Shown piece by piece: positions 53,990-64,000 of a DNA stretch of 64,000 bases. The position numbers and the translations under genes were made by a program. Every line of letters begins with the position of its first letter. Within the stretch, counting starts at the first letter, position 1. This DNA is from Armigeres subalbatus (taxonomy: Eukaryota; Arthropoda; Insecta; Diptera; Culicidae), in NCBI RefSeq assembly GCF_024139115.2, contig NC_085141.1, positions 365,152,759 to 365,216,758 on the forward strand, in the 5' to 3' direction. The notes under the pieces are model-generated. The model was not told the DNA's origin. It did not search any database and saw only the letters and a list, made by a program, of their open reading frames with translations.

Positions 53990-54645
53990 CCCGCCTGGAT
54001 TAAGTTGAAACTTTGTCCGAATAATCTGTAATGCTGTTTAGATTCAGCAACAACAATGTCCGAATTTATCCAGCATTTTGTTCGGATTCAGCAAGAATCA
54101 TCTCCGGATTCAGCAAGAATACTGTTCGAATTCATCAGAACTCCTGTTTGGTTTCGGAAATAATCCTGTCCGGATTTGGCAAGAATTCTGTTTAGATTCG
54201 ACAAGAACCCTGTCTGGACTCGGCAACAATCCTGTCTGGATTCGAAATGAAACTTGTTTGCATTTAGCTAGAATTCTGTCCGGACTCGGCAAGATTCCTG
54301 TATTGATTCGGTTAAAACATCTTGTGAGGCTTTGACAAGAATCCTGCCAGGATTCGGCAATAATCCTGTCTGGATTCGTCAAGAAACTTGTCCGTAATCG
54401 GAAAGAATCTTGTCCAAATACTAGAAACCCATCAAGATCCTGTCAGGATTTCTGTCAGAAAATCTGTCAGATTTTGCAAGAATCTTGTTCGGAGTCGGCA
54501 AAAATCCTGTCCGGATTAGGCGAGAATGCTTTTAAAAATTCGACAGGAATCGTTTCTGAAATCGGCAAATTTCCAATCCGATTCAGCAAAAATCCTGTAT
54601 GGATTTGGCAAGCGTCCTGTCCTGATTCGGCATAAAACCTATTTA
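53990..54645. repeat. 22-bp degenerate minisatellite, about 28 copies
   Basis: Unit approximately GGATTCGGCAAGAATCCTGTCC with many substitutions and small indels. Short overlapping frames on both strands (54078-54335, 54110-54382) are by-products. Confidence 0.85.
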
Positions 54646-55053
54646 CAAAAAAGACGAATTACTACAAATCCTAGTACAGAAAATTTCAGTGGCCTGGGCA
54701 CAGAGGCGTAGCGTCGACTCCCAGCGCCCTTGGCGAAACCGTCATTGGCCGCCCCTTACTTTCATGCATGTTCAAAACAAATAGCATGATAAAAGCTGGG
54801 ATATTTTCAAAATCAACCTTTTTTACGTGGTAGATTTAATAAATCTTTGTTTTATGAATTCCTTAAGCCTCTATAGTCTGCATATGTTCCAATAGGTGTA
54901 AGGATTATTAAAAAGGCCAGAATATTTCTAAAAATCCCTTTATATAAAAATAAACCTACGCAAATAAAAAAACAAGATCCAGTAGTGAGTGTGTAACTGA
55001 CTACACATCCAAACATCCTTGTTGTGAATTCACGCACTCACCAGTGGATCTAT
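54646..55053. other. Gap with GC-rich repeat scrap
   Basis: 54704-54757 CAGAGGCGTAGCGT ... GCGCCCTTGGCG is related to 5196-5275. The rest is AT-rich. Confidence 0.45.
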
Positions 55054-55508
55054 TATTTTATTATTTATTCAGACTAAGGCCGAAGTGGCCTGTGCGGTAT
55101 ATAAGAGTCTTCTCCATTCGGCTCGGTCCATGGCTACACGTCGCCAACCACGCAGTCTACGGAGGGTCCGCAAGTCATCTTCCACCTGATCGATCCACCT
55201 TGCCCGCTGCGCACCTCGCCTTCTTGTGCCCGTCGGATCGTTGTCGAGAAGTGGCTATGTGCCCGGCCCACCGCAGTCGTCCGATTTTCGCGGTATGAAC
55301 GATGCATGGTTCTCCCAGCAGCTGATGCAACTCGTGGTTCATTCGCCTCCTCCACGTACCGTTCGCCATCTGCACCCCACCATAGATGGTACGCTGCACT
55401 TTCCTTTCGAAAACTCCAAGCGCGCGTTGGTCCTCCACGAGCATCGTCCAGGTATCGTGTCCGTAGAGGACTACCGGTCTAATGAGCGTTTTGTAGATTG
55501 AGTGGACT
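55054..55508 (-). pseudogene. 5'-truncated RTE-clade LINE, 455 bp, with target-site duplication
   Basis: Minus-strand C-terminal piece: after a frame break GVFERKVQRTIYGGVQMANG, RRRMNHELHQLLGEP and KIGRLRWAGHIA (the WAGH region of RTE proteins), then RSGQGGSIRWK... in another frame, corresponding to RARWIDQVEDDLR of the 36.7-kb copy. It ends with the family's AT-rich 3' tail. It is flanked by AGTGGATCTAT at 55043-55053 and 55509-55519, an exact 11-bp target duplication. About nine bases between the end of homology (55499) and the duplication look untemplated. Confidence 0.9.
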
Positions 55509-55519
55509 AGTGGATCTAT

Positions 55520-56864
55520 CTAGGCCAAATACTGGATTTGGTAGGGTGTTTTTCTACTGGATAAGATGTAATACTCGGAAGTTGTCTTTCTAAGTCTGAA
55601 GAACCAGAATGATGATTATTTTTACTTGCCCGACATTTCGGCCGATGGGATGTGGTCTTTTTCAAGGTTAGTATAGTCTATCGTCTAAAGTAAATAATTG
55701 TAAGCCATGTTCACTCAGTGGTGGAGAGGATGCTTTTCATGCTTGCTTTTTGTAATTTTTGTTTGAAAAGTGATTTTATTATTGGTTTTGTTTGCTAAAA
55801 TACAATTACTGCAAAGTGGGGCAAGTTAAAAAGACTTGTCCTGATTCTGCAGAATGAAAAAACCAACTTCCGAGTAAAACTACTGGTCTTTGAATGAAAT
55901 TCAACTTTGGAGGGAGTTGGTAGTAGGTAGGAATAGCGATTGGACTAAGTCGTATCAAAACAAACTCCGGACTCATTCGGGTCAAGATTTACCAATTCGT
56001 AGAGTGTGTCTATCAGTAGTTTGGTGGCATTGGTTGAATTGGCTAGGCCAATAAATTTTAACTTCAAAGATGATCAGTTGCCATCATCGTTCGATGCAGA
56101 TTCTCGTATTCTTTAGATAAGTGCATCGTTTAAAGCGTTACCAGATTCCATAAGAAAAATTCAAGTTCAAAATTTTATCGAACCCGATATTGCTTGTTTT
56201 TTTCACCCACAATTGTCTGGTTTAAAGGAATCGAAAATGTCACTGGATCAAATACGATTGTTATGGTCCGAATTTATCTCGAATTAAAACAAACTCCTTA
56301 TCACTACTTCCGAGTATCTATTATTTGAAAACGGCTTAGATTTCTTAGTCACAAACGAAAATTATACGCGTGTTTTACAGTCTACTCTGTGTTTCACCTT
56401 TGGCGTATTGAAGTTCTCATCTATGGCTTATTTTCCAGAAACTTGTTCCATTCTTCTTTTCATTTGTATTTCGTGTTCCTTTCAATTATTCACTTCCTTT
56501 TTCATCAGGCAAATGATAAAAAAAATAGTGGAGGTGCTCCCTGAACCGACGTTCTGATACCTGTATCAGTTATTGACGGGAAGGAGCCTTTCGGAAATTG
56601 GTCAAACGGTTGATTACGGATGTAGTTCCCGAGAATATCGTACGTTAAAAGCTGGAATCTTAAACACTTTGAGACTGTAAATTTGAGAATAGAATATACC
56701 AAGGCTTTTTACACGGTTTGATTTTAGCCGATTGAGACCCTCAGCATCAATAAAACAATGAGTTAACCTCACCAAAAAATTCACAAAAATCGAAGAAAAT
56801 TCAAGTGGTATCCAACCGCGTGAAGGTAACCTTGATAAGATTTGTCATCATTTCCCATAGTGCA
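55520..56864. other. Gap with a possible inverted repeat
   Basis: AATACTCGGAAGTTGTCTTTC near 55570 is mirrored by AAAAACCAACTTCCGAGTAA near 55858, and CTTCCGAGTA appears again at 56310; this might be a small element. No gene recognised. Confidence 0.45.
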
Positions 56865-56950
56865 ATTCTGGATTTCGGCGCCCCACTAAGGCCTGGCGCC
56901 CTTGGCGGGGGCCAACCTGGCCAACCACACGGTACGGCGCTGCCTGGGCA
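56865..56950 (-). repeat. GC-rich interspersed repeat terminus (inverted copy)
   Basis: Reverse complement of 5196-5275: GGATTTCGGCGCCCCACTAA, GCGCCCTTGGCG and GGCCAACCTGGCCAACC. The similarity continues on the outer side into CTATGGGAAATGATG versus CTATAAGCAAAAGAC. Confidence 0.6.
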
Positions 56951-57204
56951 TGTAATGCAAATTTTGGGAGAGAGACTAGCTAAAGTTATGATGACCAGAG
57001 AGCACGTCGGCTCCAGGGTAGACCCCGCCCTCGCTGCGTGTAATCGAGGATGAGGCGCGTGCGGCAAGAGTGAAGGAATACTAGTGAATCCCCTGAAGGA
57101 GTTTAAGTAGTTGGGGTCGTCACACAAGAACGGAGCTATTCAGAATATTACATTACATTTGGTTTTCCTTCGGACAACATGGAGTGTAAGCCGCAAATCA
57201 TACA

Positions 57205-58090
57205 AACGATTGAAGCCAGCTATGGCAGCCAATGCACGAATACGGATTTCCAAATTAATTAAAGCGACGATGGATCGGGTGATGTGCGCAGTTAGACTTT
57301 TAGTGGCGTTCTCGATTTCGTTAGTAACGTGTCGGATTAGTCAACAGCACGTCGAGAACGATATACACACTTAGTTTTATTCACCGACCTCGGCTGTGCG
57401 AATCTCGGTTTTAGCATTTTAACTGAGGTTCAGCTAACAAAATGCCAGGTTGCTTAGTAACAAAAAATGTTCAGCTGAATATCGGCATCCGTTTGCTGAG
57501 ATCACATTGAAATGCATTGCCGAGCAGACGGCTGTTCAAATCTCGGCATATTTTAGCCGAGATTCGGCATTCAAAATTAAGTGTGTACATGTTAAAAAGA
57601 TACTCAACGTAAGTCACCCATTAGGATTTTATATCGGTCAAAGGTGGATGAAGATTTTGTGCTCTTGAGATCACTGGTGACCGCCGAAAAAAAATCCAGC
57701 AGAGAAATTCGGAGACGCATCGTGGAAGAAAATCGTACGTACTTTGGAATCCGAAAGACGTTCCGATCGAATAGAATTCGCCACCGTACCTAATTGACTA
57801 TTCACAAAACGCTCATTAGACCAGTAATCCTTTACAAACACGAGACCAGGACGTGGAGAACCAACGCGCACTTGAAGTTTTCGAAAAGAAAGTCTGTGAA
57901 AATCGGACGACTTCGGTGGGCCGGTCACATAGCCAGAATGTCGGAAGTAATCCGGTGAAAATGGTTTTCGACAATGATCCGACGGGCAAAGTGCGCTGTG
58001 AGCAAGGTAGATCGATCAGGTGGAAGACGATTTGCGGACCCTCAGTAGCCTGCCTAGTTGAGTAAGTGCAGCCATGGACCGAGCTGAATG
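57205..58090 (+). pseudogene. RTE-clade LINE fragment split by a MITE
   Basis: 57205-57360 encodes SQLWQPMHEYGFPN, then shifted KLIKATMDRVMCAVRL and VAFSISLVTCRISQQ, matching the RT block at 37.65-37.75 kb. A MITE follows (57364-57587). From about 57690 homology resumes much further downstream: RRRI(V)EENRTYFGIRKTFRSN, IHKTLIRPVILYKHET, KIGRLRWAGHIARM and DRSGG, ending about 58090 with a decayed C-terminus. The FADD region is missing, so there is also an internal deletion. Many frame breaks; inactive. Confidence 0.8.
57364..57587. mobile_element. TA-flanked MITE with CACACTTA termini
   Basis: TA-CACACTTAGTTTTATTCACC at the left; the complement of the right end is TA-CACACTTAATTTTGAATGCC. The inverted repeat is about 25 bp. 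CCGA and TCGGC motifs recur internally (CTCGGCTG, CTCGGTTTTAGC, TTAGCCGAG). 224 bp, non-coding. Confidence 0.8.
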
Positions 58091-60366
58091 TGTTTTTATT
58101 TCAAGGGCTGCTTCATCGGTGGTCATGGGCTTCGTTGCCGAATAACGGCCGTGAAGATTCAACAAATACTGATTGAGGAGTATCCGGCCATCTGCTAGTA
58201 TGCCGTTCTGCAAATTGGATATTTAAGCTCCTCCAACTCAAAAATCAAGATCAATATAATAATTGTATCGACTAGTCATCAATGTTTGCTCAATGCTCAA
58301 ATCTATAAAAATTATTTAGGAATTTAGAATTCAAAACAATGCTAACAGTTCATTCCCATCATGAGCGCCTGTAATCTGCATTTTTGCTTTCACAAAAAAT
58401 ACTCGTCCTAAGACAAATGAAGACATTCCACTGGAGAGCTGAAAATAATTTTCCTTAAAAATTTCATAACAAATTCCACTTTTCCCTTGTCGGCTCTATA
58501 TCAGCCCGTACATAATTTATGTACAAAATTGATCGAAAGTACTTAAATATTGAATAAATTAAGTTTGTAATGAGTGTCCCATAATAATTTTTATGAAGTG
58601 GATGAATAAATTAATTTCCTTCGAGAAACAAGCACATTTTGTTGTGCAGCATCATCCCGCTATCCACAGTTCCGTGAAACCGCCACTGAAATGTTTCCGA
58701 AAACACTGTCGACCTCAAACATCTTCAAACATCTTCAAAAGCTCGGCATCAAATCAGAAAGCACCTCTCAAACATTTTGACACCAAATCGCATTAGCAGC
58801 GATGCTCTTCATCGATTTCCATTGGATTTCGCCACGTGAAGGAACATTCCTAGCTTTCGCCAGAATTTGGGCAAGATTCGCAAGAAGGAGAACTTTTACC
58901 CCGTCATCAATTGTGGCCTTCCATGATGAGGTGATAAAGCACAATCAAGTCTACCGTTTGTCACCTTTATTCATGACCTGCGTCTCACGCCCTCAACCAA
59001 ACAAGGAACTTGATTTTCCCACCCTCCCAATCGGTAGCATTTTTCATCTTGTCTACTGGAGCGGAAGAGTACGGGATGGAAGTTCATTGCTGCGAAAAAC
59101 CGCGAAGAGAACAACAGCACTTTATCAACACGGTACTCGTCTTGGCGCGTGCAGCTTCTTTCAACCGACCGACAATTATTCTTAGTTTCGCAACCGAGCG
59201 CTTTAACGCTTGCAAACAGAGAATTAATTGAATTTGAAAAATTAATTGCGCCGAGTGGATCATCTACCTACACGCCAGGGTTCACCCAGGATCCGCAGGC
59301 ACCGAGGGGGTGAATGGATTGCTGAAGGTAATGAATTATTAATCTCGTATCGTTTGGAGCACAGCCTTCAGCGGGACGCCCCCTCCGATCAGTGGGTGTG
59401 AATTGTTTTGAGATGACTTTGGCGGGATTCGTCCCACGCTTTGTACATTTTTTTGTCTTCTTGGTGGATGAAAGTCGAAAACTGTTATGAATGGCAAAGT
59501 TTTTCAATTAATTGCTGTTGTGCTAATCCCTGTGGGATAAGGCACTGCCATGTGATAAGGTGTTGAATTGAATTTCCCAGTTTCCGATAGAATGGATTTA
59601 TGGATTTTCCAGCAGAGCTTATGCAGCTCGTTTGATGCATTTTTAAAAGTCAGCTGGAAAAAGTTGTTTATTGAATCATCGTCTGCTCCAGTTAGCCATA
59701 GTGTGGAACCGGATATGGCAAGCTTCGGCTGCTGGCTCGATGTTGCTACTTCACCCGGGCAGGGAGTTTATAAAATAGAACAAGAAAGGGGGAAAATAAC
59801 TTACCCTGTGGGAGTTTCCGTCTGCTTCCGAATCAAGCTTTTGTTCGATAATCCAGCCATATACGAGGGAAACCAAAGCAAACCGCCCGCTCTGGATAGA
59901 AGGTCATCGTTTGGAAGTTTGCACGACTTTCGCTCCCATGTTGGGAGGCTTAGGGTTTAAGGGATCTTTCTAATGTAGCAAACTGGTACAGCGGAGCGGC
60001 TCAGAACTTTATATATTTAGGAAAAATAATCATGCCTGAGCTTTTGAACGGTTTGTACTTGGCTCGTACGTGAGAAGGATGTTCAAGTAAAATTGAATAT
60101 GATAAATGAGCCCTACTCATCGGGGGATTTGTGGAACCCTCGTCATTTCGACATTTATTTGAGACGTTACAGATTCACCTTATTGTTTAAGCTTTGTTTA
60201 CATTGGTAAATGGTAATGCTTGTAAGCAATGAAGTAGCATTTCAAGGACAGCGAGCTCAATTCACGATCCGAACACATCCTTGTTTTCATTAACTTATAT
60301 TTTCCCAGCGTCCTAAAAATAGGACGGTTCCGTTAAAGTCCCAGCGTCCTGTATATAGAACAGTGA
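58091..60366. other. 2.3-kb stretch without recognised genes
   Basis: The longest frames (58802-59185 and 59568-59960, plus) contain no identifiable domain, start without clear context and overlap other frames. Base composition is mixed. Possibly unique intronic or intergenic sequence. Confidence 0.5.
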
Positions 60367-60375
60367 TTGCACTGC

Positions 60376-60679
60376 CCTTCAATAGCCTTGCCGGGTCTCT
60401 AGCAGCCTTGCGACCAAAGGCGTAGGGTTGTCAATCCGGAGATGGCGAGTTCGATTCTCTTTCCAGTCTAGGATGTTTTCGGGTTGTAAACTTTCTTGAG
60501 ACCCTAGGCATAGTGTATCTATTATACTTGCCACACAAGATACATACTCATGCAAAGCTGGGTATAGAAAAGCTTTTAAATAATAACTGAGAAAATGCTA
60601 ATAGAATACTAAACTGAAAAGCAGGCCAAGTTCAAGTTGAAATGTAGAGCCATTGAGAAAAAAAGAAGAAGAAGAAGAC
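60376..60679 (+). mobile_element. tRNA-derived SINE with target-site duplication
   Basis: 304 bp flanked by TTGCACTGC (60367-60375 and 60680-60688). The 5' part is tRNA-like with a box-B-like GAGTTCGATTCTC (60449-60461) and a possible anticodon-arm loop TTGTCAA. The body includes TTTTCGGGTTG, CTTGAGACCCTAGG and ATAGTGTATCTATTATACTTG, and the tail is (GAA)n. This is the standard layout of a mosquito SINE transcribed by pol III and moved by a LINE. The family name is left open. Confidence 0.85.
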
Positions 60680-60688
60680 TTGCACTGC

Positions 60689-60779
60689 TGATTTATCGGG
60701 TTTAACACAATATTTCAAAATACGATTCTCTTTAAGTGGTTCCCTAGACCCATACGGTTGACCCGGAGGGCATTTTGCT
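60689..60779. other. Short spacer
   Basis: No recognised feature. Confidence 0.4.
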
Positions 60780-61202
60780 TCGGAATTTTCTCACCAGATG
60801 GCGCACATCTATTTACATAAAAATGAATTTCAGTCTGTCTGCCCTCCATAGACTCGAAACTACTAAACCGATCGACATGAAAATTTGTATCCAGGGGTTT
60901 TTGTGGCCAGGAAAGGTTCCTATGATAGTCAGGAAGAGAGGGCTCCTATACAAATGAAACACAATATTCTTCATAATTCGAGAACTGATTCAGCAAATGG
61001 AACGAAATTTAGCATGTGAAGGATTTCGAAGACAAGAAACATTTCTGTAATGGTTCGAGACTCCTCCCCTCTCTGGAAGGGGAGTGGGGCTGCCATACAC
61101 ATGTAACAGGATTTTTTGCATAACTCGAAAACTAACTCGAGAAGCAAATGGAACCAAATTTGGCATCTGGAGGTTTTTGAAGACAAGAAATGCTCCTATC
61201 AT
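60780..61202. repeat. Interspersed repeat with internal duplication
   Basis: Block CAGCAAATGGAACGAAATTT ... GAAGACAAGAAACATT at about 60990-61045 is repeated as GAAGCAAATGGAACCAAATTTGG ... GAAGACAAGAAATGCTCC at 61140-61195, a period of about 150 bp. An earlier related block starts TGTCTGCCCTCCATAGACTC. The last copy runs directly into the 131-bp satellite. Confidence 0.6.
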
Positions 61203-62965
61203 GGTTACGCGTGTAGATCTTAAGGACTATTCCAGCGTTTTCTTGGATGACCGTGAACCTATGCAATGGACGCATTCTATTCTATGCACCACAAAGGGGT
61301 TGTACCACTTTTGAAACAAGGCGAAAGATTTCTGGTTACGCAAAATGTGAATAAATTGGAACGATACAACTTCACGCCGGAAACGTAAGGAAAAAACGGG
61401 CTATTATTGCAAAGACCATGTACCGTATTTATATAAGGTTAAAGAACAACTAGTTATTGGTGTAAGCCTAGAAGTATTACTCCATGAATTTCTAGGATGG
61501 CCATTAACATATGCCATGGACACATTTTATTTCATGGACCACAAAGGGATTATACCACTTTTAAAACAAGCCGAAAGATGTCTGGTTACGCGTGTAGATC
61601 TTAAGGCCTTTTCCAGAGTTTTTTTTGCATAACCTTGAAGCTATGCAATGACCGCATTCTATTTTATGTACCACAACGGGCTTGTACCACTTTTGAAACA
61701 AGGCGAAAGATTTTTGGTTAAGCGTGTAGATTTCAAGGCCGTTTTCCAGGGTTTTCTTGGATGACCATGAACCTATGCAATGGACGCATTCTATTCTATG
61801 TACCACAAAGAAGTCATACCACTTTTGAAACAAGCCGAAAGAGCTCTGTTTACGCGTGTAGATATTAAGGCCTATTCCAAAGTTTTCTTGCATGACCATG
61901 AGCCTATACAATGGACGCATTCTATTCTATGTACCACAAAGGGGTTGTGCCACTTTCAAAACAAGCCGAAAGATTTCTGGTTACGCTTGTAGATCTTAAG
62001 GTTTATTCCAGGGTTTTCTTGGATGACCATGAACCTATGCAATGGACGCATTCAATTCTATGTACCACAAGGGGGTTGTACCGCTTTTGCAACAAGGCGA
62101 AAGATGTCTGGTTACGCGTGTAGATCTTAAGGCCTATTCCAGGGTTTTCTTGGATGACCGTGAACCTATGCAATGGACGCATTCTATTCCATGTACCACA
62201 AAGGGGTTGTACCACTTTCAAAACAAGCCGAAAGATTTTTGATTACGCGTGTAGATCTTAAGGCCTATTCCAGGGTTTCCTTGGATGACCATAAACCTAT
62301 GCAATGGACGCATTCAATTGTATGTATCACAAGGGGGTTGTACCGCTTTTGAAATAAGCCGAAAGAGCACTGGTTACGTGTGTAGATCTTAAGGCCTATT
62401 CCAGGGTTTTCTTGGATGACCGTAAACCTATGAAATAGACGCATTCTATTCCATGTACCACAAAGGGGTTGTACCGCTTTCAAAACAAGCCGAAATATTT
62501 TTGATTACGCGTGTAGATCTTAAGGCCTATTCCAGGGTTTCCTTGGATGACCATGAACCTATGCAATGGACGCATTCAATACTATGTACCACAAGGGGGT
62601 TTTACCGCTTTTGAAATAAGCCGAAAGAGCACTGGTTACGTGTGTAGATCTTAAGGCCTATTCCAGGGTTTTCTTTGATGACTATGAACCTGTTCAATTG
62701 ACGCATTCTATTATATGTACCACAAAGGGGTTGTACCACTTTCAAAACAAGCCGAAAGATTTTTGATTACGCGTGTAGATCTTAAGGCCCTTTGCAGGGT
62801 TTCCTTGGATGACCATGAACTTATGCAATGGACGCATTTAATTCTATGTACCACAAGGGGGTTGCACCGCTTTTGAAACAAGGCGAAAGATGTCTGGTTA
62901 CGCCTGTATATCCTAAGGCCTATTCCAGGGTTTTCTTGGATGGCCGTGGACCTATGCAATGGTTG
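61203..62965. repeat. 131-bp satellite with dimeric higher-order pattern
   Basis: Unit of 131 bp containing GGACGCATTCTATT, GTACCACAAAGGGGTTGTAC, GTTACGCGTGTAGATCTTAA and TTCTTGGATGACC. One unit at 61203-61345 is separated by unrelated DNA (61346-61475) from about 11 continuous units to 62965. In the distal half two types alternate: one with TTCAATT and AAGGGGGTTGTACCGC, the other with TTCTATT and AAAGGGGTTGTACCAC, giving a 262-bp dimer. The 60-119 codon frames on both strands follow from the period and are not genes. Confidence 0.95.
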
Positions 62966-64000
62966 CGTTCCAAGCTCCAGGAGGTTCTCGAAAACTTCGA
63001 ATACTTGAAAACGATGATGAACGTCGTACTGTGCGTTGAGGATCTGCACCACTCATGACTTGTTGGTTTCTTGGCGTACCAAGAACATCTTAAGGCCTTA
63101 GCATTCAAACAATTGGACGACTATGATAACGGAAACAATCTGCATTAGCATTAGCATTGTTACGGTGTAATTCGTAGATTGGACACTAGTGATACTCATG
63201 TTTTTTTTTTTTGAAATTTCTATCTAGAATGCTTTCCGAAACCAAGGGTGGGAGGAGCCCTTGATTCCTTTCTAAGCCGAACATAACAAAAGCATGAGGA
63301 TTACTACTTCCGGCCACTCCCATCTTCACCGTAACTATGGAGAGGAAGGAATTGTTGATGTGATACCTACTTAAGAGAGGCCACCGACTTAGCGACACCC
63401 TCATAAGTATCACGGAGTTGGAAGTTGGGTAGGTAATCGTTGGGTCAGGATTTGCCTGAAGCAAGCAATATGACCATGGGCAGCTCATCAAACCGTAACA
63501 CGTTCTAGCACGCACGAGATATTATTCCTGTTATCCGTAGTAGAAACATTCGCGACGTTTTCATTCAAACTGGGCATTCGGACTTACTATAACTATTATT
63601 CCTGCTGTTTAAAGTAAGAAAAACCCTCCCGCGGTCTCGATATGATGTATATGCCCGACGAAATACATCCCATAACTCGAAAACTTCTATTTCTGTTGCC
63701 CGAAGCAATAAAATCATCCCGCATTCGCGTCATTTACAGTCCGATGGTCATAGCAAATTATTGTTCGCGCTGTCTGAATTAGGGGGACTTATCCGTGATC
63801 TCTAATTCATAAACAATTTTTTGGGTGAGAAAAGTTTAGGCGCGCCTCAGTTGGATCGGTTTAAAATGTCAAGTGGCAAAGAGAGAGAGAGAGAAAAAAA
63901 AAGCTTAAAAAAGAAGAGCGGTATATTGTCCAGTTGTCCAAGCAGCGTAGCGATCGATATTAACCTGAAAAGAAGAAGATAAAGATAAATTAAGTTTGAT
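62966..64000. other. Gap with (GA)n tract
   Basis: (GA)7 at 63881-63894 followed by an A-run. The minus-strand frame 63186-63515 has no recognised domain. ATTAGC is tandemly repeated at 63144-63157. Confidence 0.5.

Noticed and set aside
58802..59960. Two frames of 127 and 130 codons as possible host exons
   Set aside because: No domain, no convincing splice or start context, and overlapping alternative frames.
1..64000. Endogenous viral elements (common in Aedes)
   Set aside because: I looked for viral polymerase, nucleoprotein or glycoprotein motifs among the frames and saw none; the only polymerases are LINE reverse transcriptases.

Overview
The window looks like repeat-rich, intergenic or intronic DNA of a culicine mosquito, most likely Aedes. 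I infer this from its contents: intron-bearing Helitron and pogo remnants, many copies of one RTE-clade LINE, an R1-clade fragment, a CR1-group LINE, tRNA-derived SINEs, and numerous TA-flanked miniature inverted-repeat elements set in AT-rich DNA. I recognise no host protein-coding gene, no bacterial-type operon and no CRISPR array. Nearly every long open frame is either transposon-derived or an artefact of tandem repeats whose unit length is a multiple of three, or whose sequence lacks stops.

Layout. 0-6 kb: a perfect foldback, a minus-strand pogo-type transposase relic (526-1990), and a plus-strand Helitron Rep/helicase relic (2000-4096) with two GT-AG introns, one of them invaded by a foldback MITE; then a LINE 3' end (5596-6045). 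6-13 kb: mostly unannotatable AT-rich DNA with two TA-flanked elements, then an R1-clade ORF1 joined to an ORF2 tail (11240-12395, minus). 13-18 kb: a worn GGAATTTCT-type minisatellite split by a TA-flanked terminal-inverted-repeat element (13868-17172). That element contains a 99-bp satellite with a four-monomer higher-order pattern and a tRNA-Met-like SINE head. 18-25 kb: a PIF/Harbinger-like foldback, RTE scraps, a 23-bp minisatellite and further MITEs. 25.4-31 kb: about 5 kb of 24-bp and 12-bp minisatellite, followed by a ~151-bp repeat.

31-39 kb: largely featureless DNA, then three RTE-clade LINE pieces. 39-54 kb: an older landscape of short minisatellites (GGCCGAA-type and GAAGTGAGAA-type) opened by a TA element (39306-40027), a nearly complete CR1-group LINE (about 41.94-47.2 kb; ORF1 intact, ORF2 broken by three frameshifts at or beside A-runs), an EN-containing RTE copy (47.53-49.94 kb, minus) and another TA element (52347-53065). 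54-64 kb: a 22-bp minisatellite, two more RTE fragments (one with an 11-bp target-site duplication), a MITE, a tRNA-derived SINE with a 9-bp target-site duplication (60376-60679), and a 131-bp satellite with a dimeric higher-order pattern (61.2-63.0 kb).

Working logic: autonomous RTE, CR1 and R1 LINEs supply reverse transcriptase and may mobilise the SINEs. DNA elements (pogo, Helitron and whatever mobilised the TA-flanked MITEs) are present only as relics or non-autonomous copies. Tandem repeats appear to be the substrate into which many insertions fell. The strongest candidates for new biology are the intron-bearing Helitron, the 99-bp and 131-bp satellites with higher-order structure, and the set of TA-flanked elements whose termini follow a shared TA-GGG(G) theme.
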